Notes: generated by a model from the letters alone, not told the origin. A DNA stretch of 64,000 nucleotides from Patescibacteria group bacterium (GCA_026004435.1 BPJD01000005.1:1-64000), one strand, 5' to 3'. Counted from the first letter of the stretch, positions 23,000-32,334 are shown. Program-made: numbers and translations.

Positions 23000-24829
23000 T
23001 CGAATATGTTCTTTTATTGTTTTAACAATATTTTTAGCATCGATTTTATGATAGGCTAAGTTTTCATCTGGTTTTGCGCTGTGCGGTAGTCTGTCTACAG
23101 CTAGCTGTTTTATCTTTTTTGATGGAAAAGCTTCCTGAATGCTTGAGTAGATACCTGCGTGTTTGTAGTGGTCTTCTACTACTAAGACAAGTTTTGCTTG
23201 TTTTAGGTATTTGTTTAAGTCTTGCGGCAGTGGTTTTATACTGTACAGGTCAATAACTAGGGTATCAATGTTTTCTGCTTTTAAGGTTGTTTGGGCTTTT
23301 AAAGACTCGTGAAGCGTTATGCCAGCTGAGATAATTAGAAAATCGGCGTCTTTGTTGCCGTGCTGTTTAAATCCTGGAATGTTGAACTCCTCTTCTGGGC
23401 TGTAGATAATTGGTGTGTTGTTTCTCGTTAGCCTTATATAGACAATACCTTTAAGACTGTAGGCTTTTTCTATAAGTTTTTCTGCTGAGACTATATCTGC
23501 TGGATAAAGTATGGTTGAGTTTAAGATGGTTTTGAACATAGCTATATCTTCAAGCCCCATCTGAGAGGCTCCGTCTTCGCCAATAGCTGTTCCTGCATGA
23601 GTACCAACGAAGATGATATCAGCTTTGCTGTACTGAGCCATTCTTATTTGGTCAAAGGCTCTGGTAAAAAAAGCTGAAAAAGTTGATACAAAAGGTTTAA
23701 ATCCAAATCTCTGCAGACCTGTTGCTGTTGAGACCATATTTTGTTCAGCAATGTACATTTCATAAAATTTATCTGGGTTGTGTTTGGCAAAGTCTTGGCT
23801 ATAGGTTGAGTTTGAAACTTCTGCGTCCAAAGCCACTAGATTATTGTTAAACTCAGCCAAAAAGTTTAGAGTTTTTCCGTAAATGCTTCTTGTTGCTGTA
23901 GACTCAGGTTGTTTTTGGAAGTAAAAACAGGCTGTAATTTTGTTGTGACTAAATCTTGGCTCTTTTGTTTTTTTTGGCTGGTTTAATTTAATGCTTAAGG
24001 TTTTGTCTATTGGCTGAAGTTCTTGAACAGCTTGTTTAAACTGTTCTTGGATTAGTGCCTTGCCGTGCCAGTTGTTTTTGTTTTCTAAAAATGAGACTCC
24101 TTTACCTTTGATTGTTTTAAAGATTATTGCCAAAGGGCGAGTCTGCTGGTTTAACAGGTTTTCTTTGAAGATATTGTCAATAAGCTCAATGTTATGCCCA
24201 TCCTCTACAGCAACTGTTTCCCAGCCAAAACCTGAGATTTGTTGCTTAATCTGGTTAAGGTTCCAGCCCAACATTGTTTCACCTCTTTGGCCTAATCTGT
24301 TTAGGTCAATTAAGGCTATTAAGTTGTCGGTTTTATTGTGTCCTGCCCAAGCAAAAGCCTCCCAGTTTTGCCCTTCAGCAAGTTCAGAGTCTCCCAACAA
24401 TACATAAACCTTTGCTGAGTTGTTAGAGTCAAGCCGTTTTAAGGCTAAAGCCATACCTAATCCTACTGATAACCCTTGTCCTAAGGATCCTGTGGCAGCT
24501 TCTGCGAATTTAAATCTAAAGGTAGGGTGTCCTTCTAAAACACTATCCTGTTTTCTTAATCTTAGTAGTTTTTCTCTGTTGAAAGCCCCTGCCAAAGCCC
24601 AGAGTGTATACAACAGCGGGCTTGCATGTCCTTTTGAAAAGAGCAGTCTATCATTGTAAATATTGTCAGGATAATCAAGATTAAAGTTAAAGTATTTGGT
24701 AAAAAGTACAGTAACAAAATCAACTGCAGACAAACAAGAGGTTGGGTGTCCTGACCCGGCAGAGGTTGTGCTTTTTATTATCCAGTATCTTATTGTTTTA
24801 GTTAAATTTTCAATGTTGTCTAAATTCAT
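22970..24829 (-). CDS. tkt: Transketolase, full length
   Basis: 619 residues covering both halves. N-terminal thiamine diphosphate part: STTSAGSGHPTSCLSAVDFV, RLLFSKGHASPLLYTLWALAG, then YVLLGDSELAEGQNWEAF (GDG..N-like motif; here GDS) and NLIALIDLNRLGQ. C-terminal part: AFFTRAFDQIRMAQYSKADI, GTHAGTAIGEDGASQMGLEDI and YIRLTRNNTP. It swaps two-carbon units between sugar phosphates in the non-oxidative pentose phosphate pathway, fitting a fermentative metabolism with RpiB and PGI/PMI also here. A TATAAT box lies 6 nt upstream of the ATG (24836-24841 on the minus strand), suggesting leaderless mRNA. Confidence 0.95.
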   Translation of the reverse strand: MNLDNIENLTKTIRYWIIKSTTSAGSGHPTSCLSAVDFVTVLFTKYFNFNLDYPDNIYNDRLLFSKGHASPLLYTLWALAGAFNREKLLRLRKQDSVLEGHPTFRFKFAEAATGSLGQGLSVGLGMALALKRLDSNNSAKVYVLLGDSELAEGQNWEAFAWAGHNKTDNLIALIDLNRLGQRGETMLGWNLNQIKQQISGFGWETVAVEDGHNIELIDNIFKENLLNQQTRPLAIIFKTIKGKGVSFLENKNNWHGKALIQEQFKQAVQELQPIDKTLSIKLNQPKKTKEPRFSHNKITACFYFQKQPESTATRSIYGKTLNFLAEFNNNLVALDAEVSNSTYSQDFAKHNPDKFYEMYIAEQNMVSTATGLQRFGFKPFVSTFSAFFTRAFDQIRMAQYSKADIIFVGTHAGTAIGEDGASQMGLEDIAMFKTILNSTILYPADIVSAEKLIEKAYSLKGIVYIRLTRNNTPIIYSPEEEFNIPGFKQHGNKDADFLIISAGITLHESLKAQTTLKAENIDTLVIDLYSIKPLPQDLNKYLKQAKLVLVVEDHYKHAGIYSSIQEAFPSKKIKQLAVDRLPHSAKPDENLAYHKIDAKNIVKTIKEHIRLSSLDSKER

Positions 24830-24835
24830 TTTTTG

Positions 24836-24841
24836 ATTATA
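24836..24841 (-). promoter_or_regulatory. -10 box of the transketolase promoter (leaderless type)
   Basis: On the minus strand TATAAT is followed by CAAAAA and the ATG (24829). A 6-nt gap puts the transcription start at the A of the start codon. No good -35 box is seen. Confidence 0.55.
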
Positions 24842-24879
24842 GCATTTATTTTTATTTAAAAAAAATTTTCAATTTTAAA

Positions 24880-24941
24880 TTGATTTACTTAAAGTTATAT
24901 GGTAATATAAGAATTCTGAAATCCTATCTTTCAGTAGGAGG
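24880..24941 (+). promoter_or_regulatory. Promoter and SD-masking leader of the S1-domain gene
   Basis: TTGATT (24880-24885), 17-bp spacer, TAATAT (24903-24908). The leader has two competing hairpins: CTGAAA (24916-24921) with TTTCAG (24929-24934), and TCCTA (24922-24926) with TAGGA (24935-24939). The second covers part of the strong Shine-Dalgarno sequence AGGAGG (24936-24941), 10 nt before the ATG at 24952. This is one of the few genes here with a real leader; translational autoregulation by the S1-like product is possible. Confidence 0.55.
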
Positions 24942-24951
24942 AGTTTGCCAT

Positions 24952-26037
24952 ATGAAAGATGCAAAAAAAACTGCTAAACCAAAAAAAGAGCTTAACCCAA
25001 TGGAGCTTTTGCTTCAGCAGACTAATCTGTCTTCAGTAAAAAAAGGACAAAAAGTTAACGCTAAGATTATTTCATTATCAAAAAAAGAAGCTAAGTTTGA
25101 TATAGGAGCCAAAACATATGCTATTTTAGGCAGTAAGGAATTAAAGGACTTGGCTTTGTTTTATCCGTTTTTAAAAAAGGGAAAAACAGTTCCTGCTGTT
25201 GTAATCTCAGAGGAGTCAAGAGAAGGCTTTCCTGTTATTTCCTTAAAAGAGTTCTTTAATGAAGGCAGATGGCAGATTCTTGAGGAAAAGAAAAACTCTG
25301 AGGAAGAGATTGAGGTAATTGCAGGAGAGTATGGCAAGGGAGGTGTTTTTGTTAATTTTATGGGTATAAGAGGTGTTATTCCAAAGATTCAGTTAACGCC
25401 TGAGTATATTAAGAAACCAGAAAAGCTTGAAAATAAAAGAATTAAGGTTAAGGTTTTAGAGGTTGATAAAGAGAAAAATCGCTTAGTCGTATCTCAGAAA
25501 GCTGCTGCTTTAAACTTAACAAGAAAACAGCTTGAGGACAGGTTTAAAAAAATTAAGGTCGGAGAAAAGTATAAGGCAAAGGTTATAAGCGTATCAGAGT
25601 TTGGAATTTTTTGTGAGATAGATAAGATTGAAGGCTTAGTTCATATCTCGGAGATCTCATGGGAAAAGGTTGATAATCCCAGCAAATACGCAAAAGTTGG
25701 AGATGAGATTGAGGTTGTTGTTACTGAAAAAAATGAAAAAGATATGAAGCTGAATCTGTCAATAAAAAGATTGACTGATGATCCTTGGAAGGATATTGAA
25801 AAAAGGTTCCCTAAAGATAAAGAGGTAGAAGGCATTGTTGTTAGAAAAGAAAACTATGGTTATTTTGTCAAAATTGATAAAGGCATTGAGGGTTTGATTC
25901 ATATAAGTAAACTGCCAAAAGATAGAGATTTGCAGATTGGCCAAAAAGTTAAGGTTTATATTGAAAAGCTTGATTTAAAAAGGCGAAAAATTAGTCTTTT
26001 GCTTGAACAAACAACAAAGCCATTAATGTATAGATAA
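24952..26037 (+). CDS. rpsA: S1 RNA-binding domain protein (ribosomal protein S1-like)
   Basis: About 361 residues from the ATG at 24952, chosen because a strong AGGAGG lies 10 nt upstream; the frame is open earlier without signals. Four S1/OB-type repeats are visible: VKKGQKVNAKIISLSKKEAK, a second near YGKGGVFVNFMGIRG, VGEKYKAKVISVSEFGIFCEI with VHISEISW, and EVEGIVVRKENYGYFVKIDKG with IHISKLP. S1 binds mRNA and aids initiation on the ribosome. The N-terminus is Lys-rich. Its neighbours are unrelated, so it appears to be transcribed on its own from the promoter described above. Confidence 0.88.
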   Translation: MKDAKKTAKPKKELNPMELLLQQTNLSSVKKGQKVNAKIISLSKKEAKFDIGAKTYAILGSKELKDLALFYPFLKKGKTVPAVVISEESREGFPVISLKEFFNEGRWQILEEKKNSEEEIEVIAGEYGKGGVFVNFMGIRGVIPKIQLTPEYIKKPEKLENKRIKVKVLEVDKEKNRLVVSQKAAALNLTRKQLEDRFKKIKVGEKYKAKVISVSEFGIFCEIDKIEGLVHISEISWEKVDNPSKYAKVGDEIEVVVTEKNEKDMKLNLSIKRLTDDPWKDIEKRFPKDKEVEGIVVRKENYGYFVKIDKGIEGLIHISKLPKDRDLQIGQKVKVYIEKLDLKRRKISLLLEQTTKPLMYR

Positions 26038-26071
26038 TACATTCCTTAGTTTTTTAATAACAGCAGTTGTA

Positions 26072-26980
26072 TTAATTTGCTCCGATTTCTTTAAGTATTG
26101 AGGCAGAGTACCTGCTGGCGTTTTTCATTGCTGATTTAATATCTCTGGTTTTAATAAAAGAGCTTATAAAACCAGCTGTGTAAGCGTCTCCTGCTCCTGT
26201 TGTGTCTGCAATCTGCTTTACTTTTTTGGCAGGCTGGTAAAAAACTGCCTGAGGCGTATAGCAGATACTGCCGCGTTTGCCAAAGGTAACTACAACTATT
26301 TTATTTTTAAATAAAGGCTCTTTTTGAACAAGATTTAACTGAAAATTAATCTCTTTATGGGGTTTTTTTAAGATATCTGCAGTCTCATATTCGTTTTGAA
26401 TCAAGATATCAATGTTTGACAAGGCCTTTTCCAACATATAATTTGATTTTCTGCAGTCCTCTACTCCAAAGTTGGCAAAGATAAACTTGTTTTGTTTTTT
26501 TAACAATCTAAGAACTTTAATTCTTTTGCTGAGACTAAACTCCTGCATATTGCCAAAGTAAAAATAATTGCAGTTTTTTGCAAGCTGAGTTAGTTTCTTG
26601 ACTGAGATCAGTCTGGTCTTGTGTTTTTGAAAACTTATAACTGTTTTTTCTCCTGATTCTGTCAGAATAATTGCAGAGACAGCTGAGTAGTCTTTAGCTA
26701 TCTGTAAAAAATCAGTTATGATCTTGTTTTTTTTAATAGTTTTTAGTAGAAAAGTCTTAAATTCATTATTGCCAATTGTTGCTACAAGCGCTGGTTTTAA
26801 TCCATTTCTGCTGCAGCCAACAGCACAGTTATAGCCCCCTCCTCCAATCTTTTGGATAAAATTGTCAGCAAAGTACTTTCCTCCTAAGGCAAGTGTCAAT
26901 CTGTTTTTGTTATGAGTAAAACTGTCAGATTTAAAGTAAAGATCAACTGTAATATGACCAAAACAGGCTATATCTATCAT
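26072..26980 (-). CDS. PfkB-family carbohydrate kinase
   Basis: 302 residues. N-terminal IDIACFGHITVDLYF, IQKIGGGGYNCAVGCSRNG (the glycine-rich PfkB signature 1), and the C-terminal signature ADTTGAGDAYTAGFISSF near residue 260 with the catalytic Asp in GAGD. ATP-dependent phosphorylation of a sugar or nucleoside; the substrate cannot be set from sequence. The gene ends next to the PGI/PMI gene (1 bp apart) and is probably cotranscribed with it. Placement next to an isomerase of hexose phosphates makes a sugar-phosphate role more likely. Confidence 0.87.
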   Translation of the reverse strand: MIDIACFGHITVDLYFKSDSFTHNKNRLTLALGGKYFADNFIQKIGGGGYNCAVGCSRNGLKPALVATIGNNEFKTFLLKTIKKNKIITDFLQIAKDYSAVSAIILTESGEKTVISFQKHKTRLISVKKLTQLAKNCNYFYFGNMQEFSLSKRIKVLRLLKKQNKFIFANFGVEDCRKSNYMLEKALSNIDILIQNEYETADILKKPHKEINFQLNLVQKEPLFKNKIVVVTFGKRGSICYTPQAVFYQPAKKVKQIADTTGAGDAYTAGFISSFIKTRDIKSAMKNASRYSASILKEIGAN

Positions 26981-28024
26981 TTATTCTGATAATCGTTTTT
27001 TGAAATAATCAACAAAGGGTATTACAGATGGGTCCTCGTTGTAGATCATGCTTAAGTAAAAACTGGCAAAAGCTGACAGCATCATAAAATAAAACAGGTG
27101 CTGAATTTTATTATCTCCCTCTGCTTCAAGAAAAAGTGCAGGTATATGGTTTTTCTCTACAACTTCTTTGGTAATCTTAAATCTTTTTGAGATTCTGCTG
27201 GAGTAAAGGCTGGAGTAGTAAAAAACAAATAAAGCAACATCTTTAAAGTTTCTTGGGTTTTTTAAGCCTTCCATTAAATGATGGTTAAGCTCAGGTATGT
27301 TGTGAAAATCAGCGATTGATTTTGCTGTTTCATTAAACTGATTATTGCTGCTGTTGCCTAAGCCTTTTAGGAACTCAGCAGAGATAAAGATCGGCATTTT
27401 TCCGGAGATCTGCTCTGCTGTTTTATAAGCTAATGAGCCTTTTTGGCTGAACTGTTCAGCTATATTCTTCATAAACTGTATTTCGTTAAGTAGAGCCTCA
27501 TTTGAGGCAGAGACTGCTTCTGTTTGTTCAAGCAGGCTGGCTAAAGCTCCGAAAGAATAGCCAAAGGCTAGTCTAGGCTGACCTGATGGATTATGCACAG
27601 GGTTTAGTTTATAAAAAGGCTTGCCTTTGCTTTTAAGTTGTCTCTCAAGCTCTCCTCCTGTAGAGATGCCAAAAAGATACTCAGTTTTTTTTTCAGCTGA
27701 TTCCATACTCGAGATAGTTTCTTCTGTTGTTCCTGAGTAGGATGAAAGTACAACCAGTGTTTTTCTGTCAACCCAGCCCGGTACAGAATAATCTTGGCAG
27801 ATAACAACAGGTTTTTTTAGTTCTGGCTCGAAAAAACCTTCTAAAATTACAGCTGGAAAGCGAGAGCCTCCCATACCGCAGATTACCACTTTATCTGTTT
27901 TTAGTTTATAATCCTCAGGAATCGACAATTCTCTAACCTCAAGTATAGCCTGCTTGATTTGATCCGGTAATGATTTTACTGATTCTAAAACCTTTTTTTG
28001 ACTGTCAGATAAATTTTCTGTCAT
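26981..28024 (-). CDS. Bifunctional phosphoglucose/phosphomannose isomerase
   Basis: 347 residues with two SIS domains. VVICGMGGSRFPAVILEGFF and LVVLSSYSGTTEETISSMESA form the N-terminal sugar-binding signature. Near residue 245 the sequence FHNIPELNHHLMEGL carries the conserved Glu and the His of this family, and the C-terminus has HLFYFMMLSAFASFYLS. It interconverts glucose-6-P and fructose-6-P and also mannose-6-P. It supplies glycolysis and nucleotide sugars for the polysaccharide genes in the window. Operon with the PfkB kinase. Confidence 0.92.
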   Translation of the reverse strand: MTENLSDSQKKVLESVKSLPDQIKQAILEVRELSIPEDYKLKTDKVVICGMGGSRFPAVILEGFFEPELKKPVVICQDYSVPGWVDRKTLVVLSSYSGTTEETISSMESAEKKTEYLFGISTGGELERQLKSKGKPFYKLNPVHNPSGQPRLAFGYSFGALASLLEQTEAVSASNEALLNEIQFMKNIAEQFSQKGSLAYKTAEQISGKMPIFISAEFLKGLGNSSNNQFNETAKSIADFHNIPELNHHLMEGLKNPRNFKDVALFVFYYSSLYSSRISKRFKITKEVVEKNHIPALFLEAEGDNKIQHLFYFMMLSAFASFYLSMIYNEDPSVIPFVDYFKKRLSE

Positions 28025-28055
28025 AAATATGATATGATCATAACAGATAATAATT

Positions 28056-28061
28056 TATAAT
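28056..28061 (+). promoter_or_regulatory. -10 box of the UbiA-type gene promoter (leaderless type)
   Basis: TATAAT at 28056-28061 is followed by exactly 6 nt and the ATG at 28068, so transcription would start at the start codon. No -35 match is convincing. Confidence 0.55.
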
Positions 28062-28067
28062 TCAAGT

Positions 28068-28988
28068 ATGAGAAAGTTTCTGATTTATTTTGAAGCAGTT
28101 CGCTATAATCAGTGGATTAAAAATCTGGTGGTGTTTACTGCTCCATTGTTTACAGGACATCTATTTGAGCTAAGAACTGTCTTAATCTGTTTTTTTAGTT
28201 TTATTGTAATGTCTTTAGCTTCATCAGCCTCATATCTGCTTAATGACATTTTAGATTACAAAAATGATATAAAACATCCGCAAAAACGACTGCGGCCAAT
28301 TGCCAGAGGAGCTGTTGCTGTTCATGAGGCTGTTTTTGTAATGTTTGTGCTGGTTATTGTTGTTCTGACTATCTCGGTTTTTTACTCTTTGGCGTTTTTC
28401 TTAATTGTTTTTGCTTTTTTGCTTTTGCACTTTTTATACTCGCTTTACTTTAAGCAAAAGACTCTGCTTGATATCTTTACAATTTCTTTTTCATTTGTAC
28501 TGAGAGCATTGGCAGGAGAGGTTGCCACAGGTTATCATATTCCTATTTGGCTTTTAATGACTATCTTTTTTATCTCTTTGTTTATGGCAAGCGTTAAAAG
28601 ACATGCTGAACTGGTTCGTCATGGCACAGCCTCAAGAAAGGTGCTGGAAAACTACCCTGAGCATTTGTTAACTTTTTTAACAACAACATTTGCCACTACA
28701 ACAATAATAAGTTATGCTTTTTATACTTATTTTGAAAACGCACCTATTGTTCAGACTGCTTTAACAAGATTTTTTTCTCATTACCTGCCTGCTTTTGAGT
28801 TAAGAAGATGGATGATGATAACAATTCCATTCGTTGTTATGGGCATCTCACGATATGCTCAGCTATTGTACACTTTTGAAGAAGGAGAAAGGCCTGAAAA
28901 GATTATTGTTACTGATAAGTTTATTATTGCAGTAATTTTAATCTGGGCATTGATAATTATTTCTTTAATTTATGTTTTTCAGCAGTAA
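28068..28988 (+). CDS. UbiA-family prenyltransferase (decaprenyl-phosphate phosphoribosyltransferase-like)
   Basis: 306 residues, about eight or nine membrane helices. The first signature YLLNDILDYKNDIKHPQKRLRPIARG near residue 60 is the NDxxDxxxDxxHPxKRxRP form typical of enzymes that join phosphoribose to a polyprenyl phosphate (the first step of decaprenylphosphoryl-arabinose-type lipids). The second motif region is around MASVKRHAELVRHGTA. A lipid-linked arabinose or ribose precursor would feed the surface glycans. The gene overlaps the next, pilin-like gene by 17 bp. Confidence 0.82.
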   Translation: MRKFLIYFEAVRYNQWIKNLVVFTAPLFTGHLFELRTVLICFFSFIVMSLASSASYLLNDILDYKNDIKHPQKRLRPIARGAVAVHEAVFVMFVLVIVVLTISVFYSLAFFLIVFAFLLLHFLYSLYFKQKTLLDIFTISFSFVLRALAGEVATGYHIPIWLLMTIFFISLFMASVKRHAELVRHGTASRKVLENYPEHLLTFLTTTFATTTIISYAFYTYFENAPIVQTALTRFFSHYLPAFELRRWMMITIPFVVMGISRYAQLLYTFEEGERPEKIIVTDKFIIAVILIWALIIISLIYVFQQ

Positions 28989-29682
28989 CAAAAATAAAGT
29001 TGGTATGAGTTTAATTGAGATGCTGATTGTTATAGCTTTAATTCTGTTGTTATTAACTGTGCTACTCTTTTATATTAACATCAGGGGTCAGTTGGGCAAG
29101 GGCTGGGATGGCAAAAGGAAGGCTCAGCTTAATGAGCTGTCAAAGGTGTTTGAAGATTATTATAATGATAAAAACTGTTATCCAAAACCAGAGGAGGTCT
29201 GCACAGATGCTCCTGTGTATTATAATGATGATAAAGTCTATGCCTGCAGAATCTGCGGCGGTAGTTTATCTCCTTATAAAGACGAGCTTCCTTGTGATCC
29301 TGAAGATCCAAAACATATTTATTTATACACAGTTGATGATGAAAACTGTCCTAGTTATTTTGTTATTTACTCAAAGTTGTCCAATGAACGGGATCCTGAG
29401 ATTGCAGAGATTGGGTGTCTTTTAGATACCTGCGGGCCCGGAGAACGAGGCTACAACTATGCTGAAATGAGCCCTAATGCTGATTTGTTAAAAAACATGT
29501 GCTCTGAGGCGGTTAACCTTTTTTGTTACCCTGAAGGTTTTACTGGTTGCAACGAATGTGGCAGTGGCTTGTCTGGTCAGGAAAAAGTTGATGCTTGTCT
29601 TAATGTCTGCGATAAAGCCAGAGGACTTTTTACTCACAGAGATGATAGTACCTCTACCTGCACTAATGCCTGCGGTTATTAA
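28972..29682 (+). CDS. Type IV pilin-like protein
   Basis: 236 residues with a prepilin-type N-terminus: a short lead peptide then G-MSLIEMLIVIALILLLLTVLLFYI, where Glu-5 and the hydrophobic helix match type IV pilins/pseudopilins (cleavage after KNKVG). The globular part is rich in Cys (over ten, for example DKVYACRICGG and CNECGSGLSG), implying disulfide bonds. Such proteins build pili used for DNA uptake or attachment, consistent with the competence-type genes dprA and comF here. It could also be a pseudopilin. It overlaps the UbiA gene by 17 bp. Confidence 0.82.
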   Translation: MFFSSNKNKVGMSLIEMLIVIALILLLLTVLLFYINIRGQLGKGWDGKRKAQLNELSKVFEDYYNDKNCYPKPEEVCTDAPVYYNDDKVYACRICGGSLSPYKDELPCDPEDPKHIYLYTVDDENCPSYFVIYSKLSNERDPEIAEIGCLLDTCGPGERGYNYAEMSPNADLLKNMCSEAVNLFCYPEGFTGCNECGSGLSGQEKVDACLNVCDKARGLFTHRDDSTSTCTNACGY

Positions 29683-29684
29683 GG

Positions 29685-30671
29685 TTAACTAAACAGTTTT
29701 TTTCTAATTTCAGTCTCAAGCTCCTTTGCTTTTTTGGCATCTTTGCCAAGCATATCTATAATCTGAGAGTTGCCCTGTCCTAAAACCTCTCCTTTATATT
29801 TTATAAAGGAACCTGATTTTTCCAGAATGCCTGTCTGAACGCCTAACTGAATTAAGGCAAAGTATTTGTCAATTCCTGCTTCTGTAATAATAAACTGAGC
29901 TTCCTTAAAGGGCGGCGCAACCTTGTTTTTTACTACTCTGACTCTAATTTTAGCTCCGTAGACCTCTCCGTCTTTTTTAAGGGTTTCTGCTTTTCTGATA
30001 TCCATTCTAATAGATGAATAAAACTTTAGTGCCATGCCTCCTGGAGTTGTTTCTGGATTGCCAAACATTACTCCAACCTTTAGCCTGATTTGATTGGTAA
30101 AGATTACAACAGCATTTGATTTGGCTGTTATAGCTGTAAGTTTTCTTAGAGCTTGTGACATTAGCCTTGCTTGCAGACCAATCTGCATCTCTCCCATCTC
30201 TCCTTCAATCTCAACGCGGGGAACCAGCGCAGCCACAGAATCTATTATGATTAGATCAACACCGCCTGATCTAATTAGGGTTTCTGCAATCTCCAGGGCC
30301 TGTTCTCCTGTGTCTGGCTGTGAGATTAATAAATCATTAATATTAACACCTATTTTTTCAGCCCAGTCTGGGTCAAGAGCATGCTCTGCATCTATAAAAG
30401 CTGCTGTGCCGTCTTGTTTTTGAGCTTCAGCAACAGCAGATAAACACAGTGTTGTTTTTCCTGATGACTCTGGCCCAAAAACCTCAATGATTCTGCCTCG
30501 AGGCAATCCTCCCACTCCTAAAGCAGAGTCTACTGTTAATACTCCTGTAGATATGGTGTCAACCTTAATCTTAGGTCGGTCTCCCAACCTCATAATTGAG
30601 CCTTTGCCAAACTGTTTTTGAATCTGTTCTAAAGCTGTTTGGACTGCTTTTTTTTTGTAGTTTTCTGCCAT
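29685..30671 (-). CDS. recA: Recombinase RecA
   Basis: 328 residues. All RecA landmarks are seen: [15 protein letters not shown] (Walker A) near residue 70, [42 protein letters not shown] (Walker B and loop 1), [23 protein letters not shown] (loop 2 region), and a short C-terminus without the long acidic tail of some homologues. It drives homologous recombination and the SOS response. The stop is 2 bp from the end of the convergent pilin gene. A promoter is described separately. Confidence 0.97.
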   Translation of the reverse strand: MAENYKKKAVQTALEQIQKQFGKGSIMRLGDRPKIKVDTISTGVLTVDSALGVGGLPRGRIIEVFGPESSGKTTLCLSAVAEAQKQDGTAAFIDAEHALDPDWAEKIGVNINDLLISQPDTGEQALEIAETLIRSGGVDLIIIDSVAALVPRVEIEGEMGEMQIGLQARLMSQALRKLTAITAKSNAVVIFTNQIRLKVGVMFGNPETTPGGMALKFYSSIRMDIRKAETLKKDGEVYGAKIRVRVVKNKVAPPFKEAQFIITEAGIDKYFALIQLGVQTGILEKSGSFIKYKGEVLGQGNSQIIDMLGKDAKKAKELETEIRKKLFS

Positions 30672-30701
30672 AGTTTGTCTTAACTTTTATAACTGGTGTT
30701 G

Positions 30702-30730
30702 ATTATAAACAAAAAAAATTATTACTACAA
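30702..30730 (-). promoter_or_regulatory. recA promoter
   Basis: Minus strand: TTGTAG (30725-30730), 17-bp spacer, TATAAT (30702-30707), about 30 nt upstream of the ATG. A 10-bp palindrome GTCTTAAGAC (30749-30758) lies just upstream of the -35 box. It could be a regulatory site, but it does not match a known SOS box that I can name. Confidence 0.6.
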
Positions 30731-30917
30731 CTAGATTTATAAGTTGTTGTCTTAAGACCTGTTAAAAAAGCCTTCTATGCTGGTTTATTAATAATATTGT
30801 TGGCTATCTGTTTTTGTTAAATGCAACAGTTGAAGTGCCATTGCAATTTTTTTTCATAATATGTTGAAGTTTTTTATATTAGTTGTGAGTTTGGTTGTTT
30901 TATAAAAACAAATAATC

Positions 30918-30947
30918 TTGCAGTTTGGAAAAGTAATGTGCTATTAT
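30918..30947 (+). promoter_or_regulatory. Promoter of the pilus-type exported protein
   Basis: TTGCAG (30918-30923), 18-bp spacer, TATTAT (30942-30947), 22 nt before the ATG at 30970. The 30672-30969 interval has this promoter, the recA promoter and no other gene that I see. Confidence 0.55.
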
Positions 30948-30969
30948 AAATATAATTGATTTTTAATCT

Positions 30970-31818
30970 ATGATTGATCCAGAACGATTAAAAAACCAAT
31001 CAGGTCAGGCAATGTTGCTTATAGTATTGATTGTTACTTTGGCTTTAAGCATAATAGGAGCTGTTGTTTTTGATTCCTTAACTCAATCTCAGATAACAAA
31101 ACTGCAGGAAGACTCAGCTAGAGCTTTAGCAGTAGCAGATGGTTTGGCTGAACAAGCTCTAAGGCTGGGAGATAATGTAAGTATCTCAACAGGAGAAGAT
31201 GCCTTAATCAACCAGGGTACTGCGGTTATAGACAAAACTGCTTCTAATAGCTTTACCACACCAGTATTGTCTAAAGATGATATTTATATTGTTTACTTAA
31301 GTGAGTTAGGTGTTAATGTTGATGATATAATTGCAAATATTAGAAGGTTAATAACTGGAGCATCAGGTCCGAGTTCTGTTTCTAGAAATATTTCAATCTC
31401 TGTTGCCAATTCAGAAGATTTTGGTGGTCAAAGCTGTCCTTTTGGACTTGTTTTGGAGCTTGGGTTTATTAAGCTGGGTTCTTCTATTGACAGAACTTAT
31501 AACATAATCAAATGCGAAATTGGTTCTGATTATTATGAAAACTTAGCTAGTGATGATATGATTAAAAGCATGGGAGATCCATTTGTAACACCGCAGGCGC
31601 ATCTGCTTGTTATTAGAGTGTTGTATAAACCTTCAGGCTCAAGCAGTTTTCCGGGAATAATTTTGAAGATAGACTCCGCCTCACCTCTTCCATTGCAGGG
31701 CATTACAGTAAATTCTTCAGTTAGAACGACATCTGGAGTTACGCAAAGTTTAACTGTGTTTCAGTCATACCCTCAGATTGCTGCCTCGTTTTTGATCCCA
31801 AACATTAATGATAACTGA
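30970..31818 (+). CDS. Pilus-assembly-type (PilX-like) exported protein
   Basis: 282 residues. After a short polar start, LKNQSGQAMLLIVLIVTLALSIIGAVVFDSLTQSQ gives a prepilin-like hydrophobic helix (G-Q-A-M-L: no Glu-5), as in minor pilins of the PilX type. The outer part is beta-rich with Gly/Ser (for example SSSFPGIILKIDSASPLPLQGI). The real assignment is at the level of 'minor pilin-like'; no family beyond that is claimed. It lies upstream of smpB and has its own promoter. Together with the pilin-like gene at 28972 it suggests a type IV pilus. Confidence 0.6.
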   Translation: MIDPERLKNQSGQAMLLIVLIVTLALSIIGAVVFDSLTQSQITKLQEDSARALAVADGLAEQALRLGDNVSISTGEDALINQGTAVIDKTASNSFTTPVLSKDDIYIVYLSELGVNVDDIIANIRRLITGASGPSSVSRNISISVANSEDFGGQSCPFGLVLELGFIKLGSSIDRTYNIIKCEIGSDYYENLASDDMIKSMGDPFVTPQAHLLVIRVLYKPSGSSSFPGIILKIDSASPLPLQGITVNSSVRTTSGVTQSLTVFQSYPQIAASFLIPNINDN

Positions 31819-31887
31819 AGTTTCCTGACTTTATCTGGTTAAGGTTTGTTTTATTGCAATAGAGTATTTTTATAGTTAAATTAAAGT

Positions 31888-32334
31888 ATGATAAAAAATC
31901 GTCTAGCTTATAGAAATTATACGCCCATTAAAGAGTTTACTGCCGGCATTGTTTTGACAGGACCAGAGGTTAAGTCTGTTAGGCAAGGAAGAATACAGCT
32001 TGAAAAATCTTTTGTCAGGTTGATTCAGGGCCAGCTCTATTTAGTAGGAGCAGTAATTCATCCTTACAAATACTCAAGTGAAGAGTATGATCCTGAAAGA
32101 AGCAGAAAACTACTGTTGCAGAAAAAAGAGATTGAGTTTTTAGCTTCTGCTTTGCAAAGAAACCGCAACCTGACAATTGTTCCAGTAATTTGTTATAATA
32201 AGAACAAGTATATTAAACTAAAGATTGCTTTAGCCAGAGGAAAGAAAAAGTTTGATATAAAATCTGTTGCAAAACAAAGAGCAATTAAAAGAGAGCAAGA
32301 AAAAGAGATAAAGGAGGTTTTCAAAAGGGGGTGA
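31888..32334 (+). CDS. smpB: SsrA-binding protein SmpB
   Basis: 148 residues with the family signatures RNYTPIKEFTAGIVLTGPEVKSVRQG, SFVRLIQGQLYLVGAVIHPY and LALARGKKKFDIKSVAKQRAIKREQEK. SmpB loads tmRNA on stalled ribosomes. The stop codon (TGA, 32332-32334) lies inside the 5' end of the tmRNA gene, which starts at 32327, so the two partners of one rescue pathway overlap by 8 bp. Transcription probably comes from TTGCAA (31854-31859) and TAAATT (31877-31882), 5 nt before the ATG. Confidence 0.95.
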   Translation: MIKNRLAYRNYTPIKEFTAGIVLTGPEVKSVRQGRIQLEKSFVRLIQGQLYLVGAVIHPYKYSSEEYDPERSRKLLLQKKEIEFLASALQRNRNLTIVPVICYNKNKYIKLKIALARGKKKFDIKSVAKQRAIKREQEKEIKEVFKRG

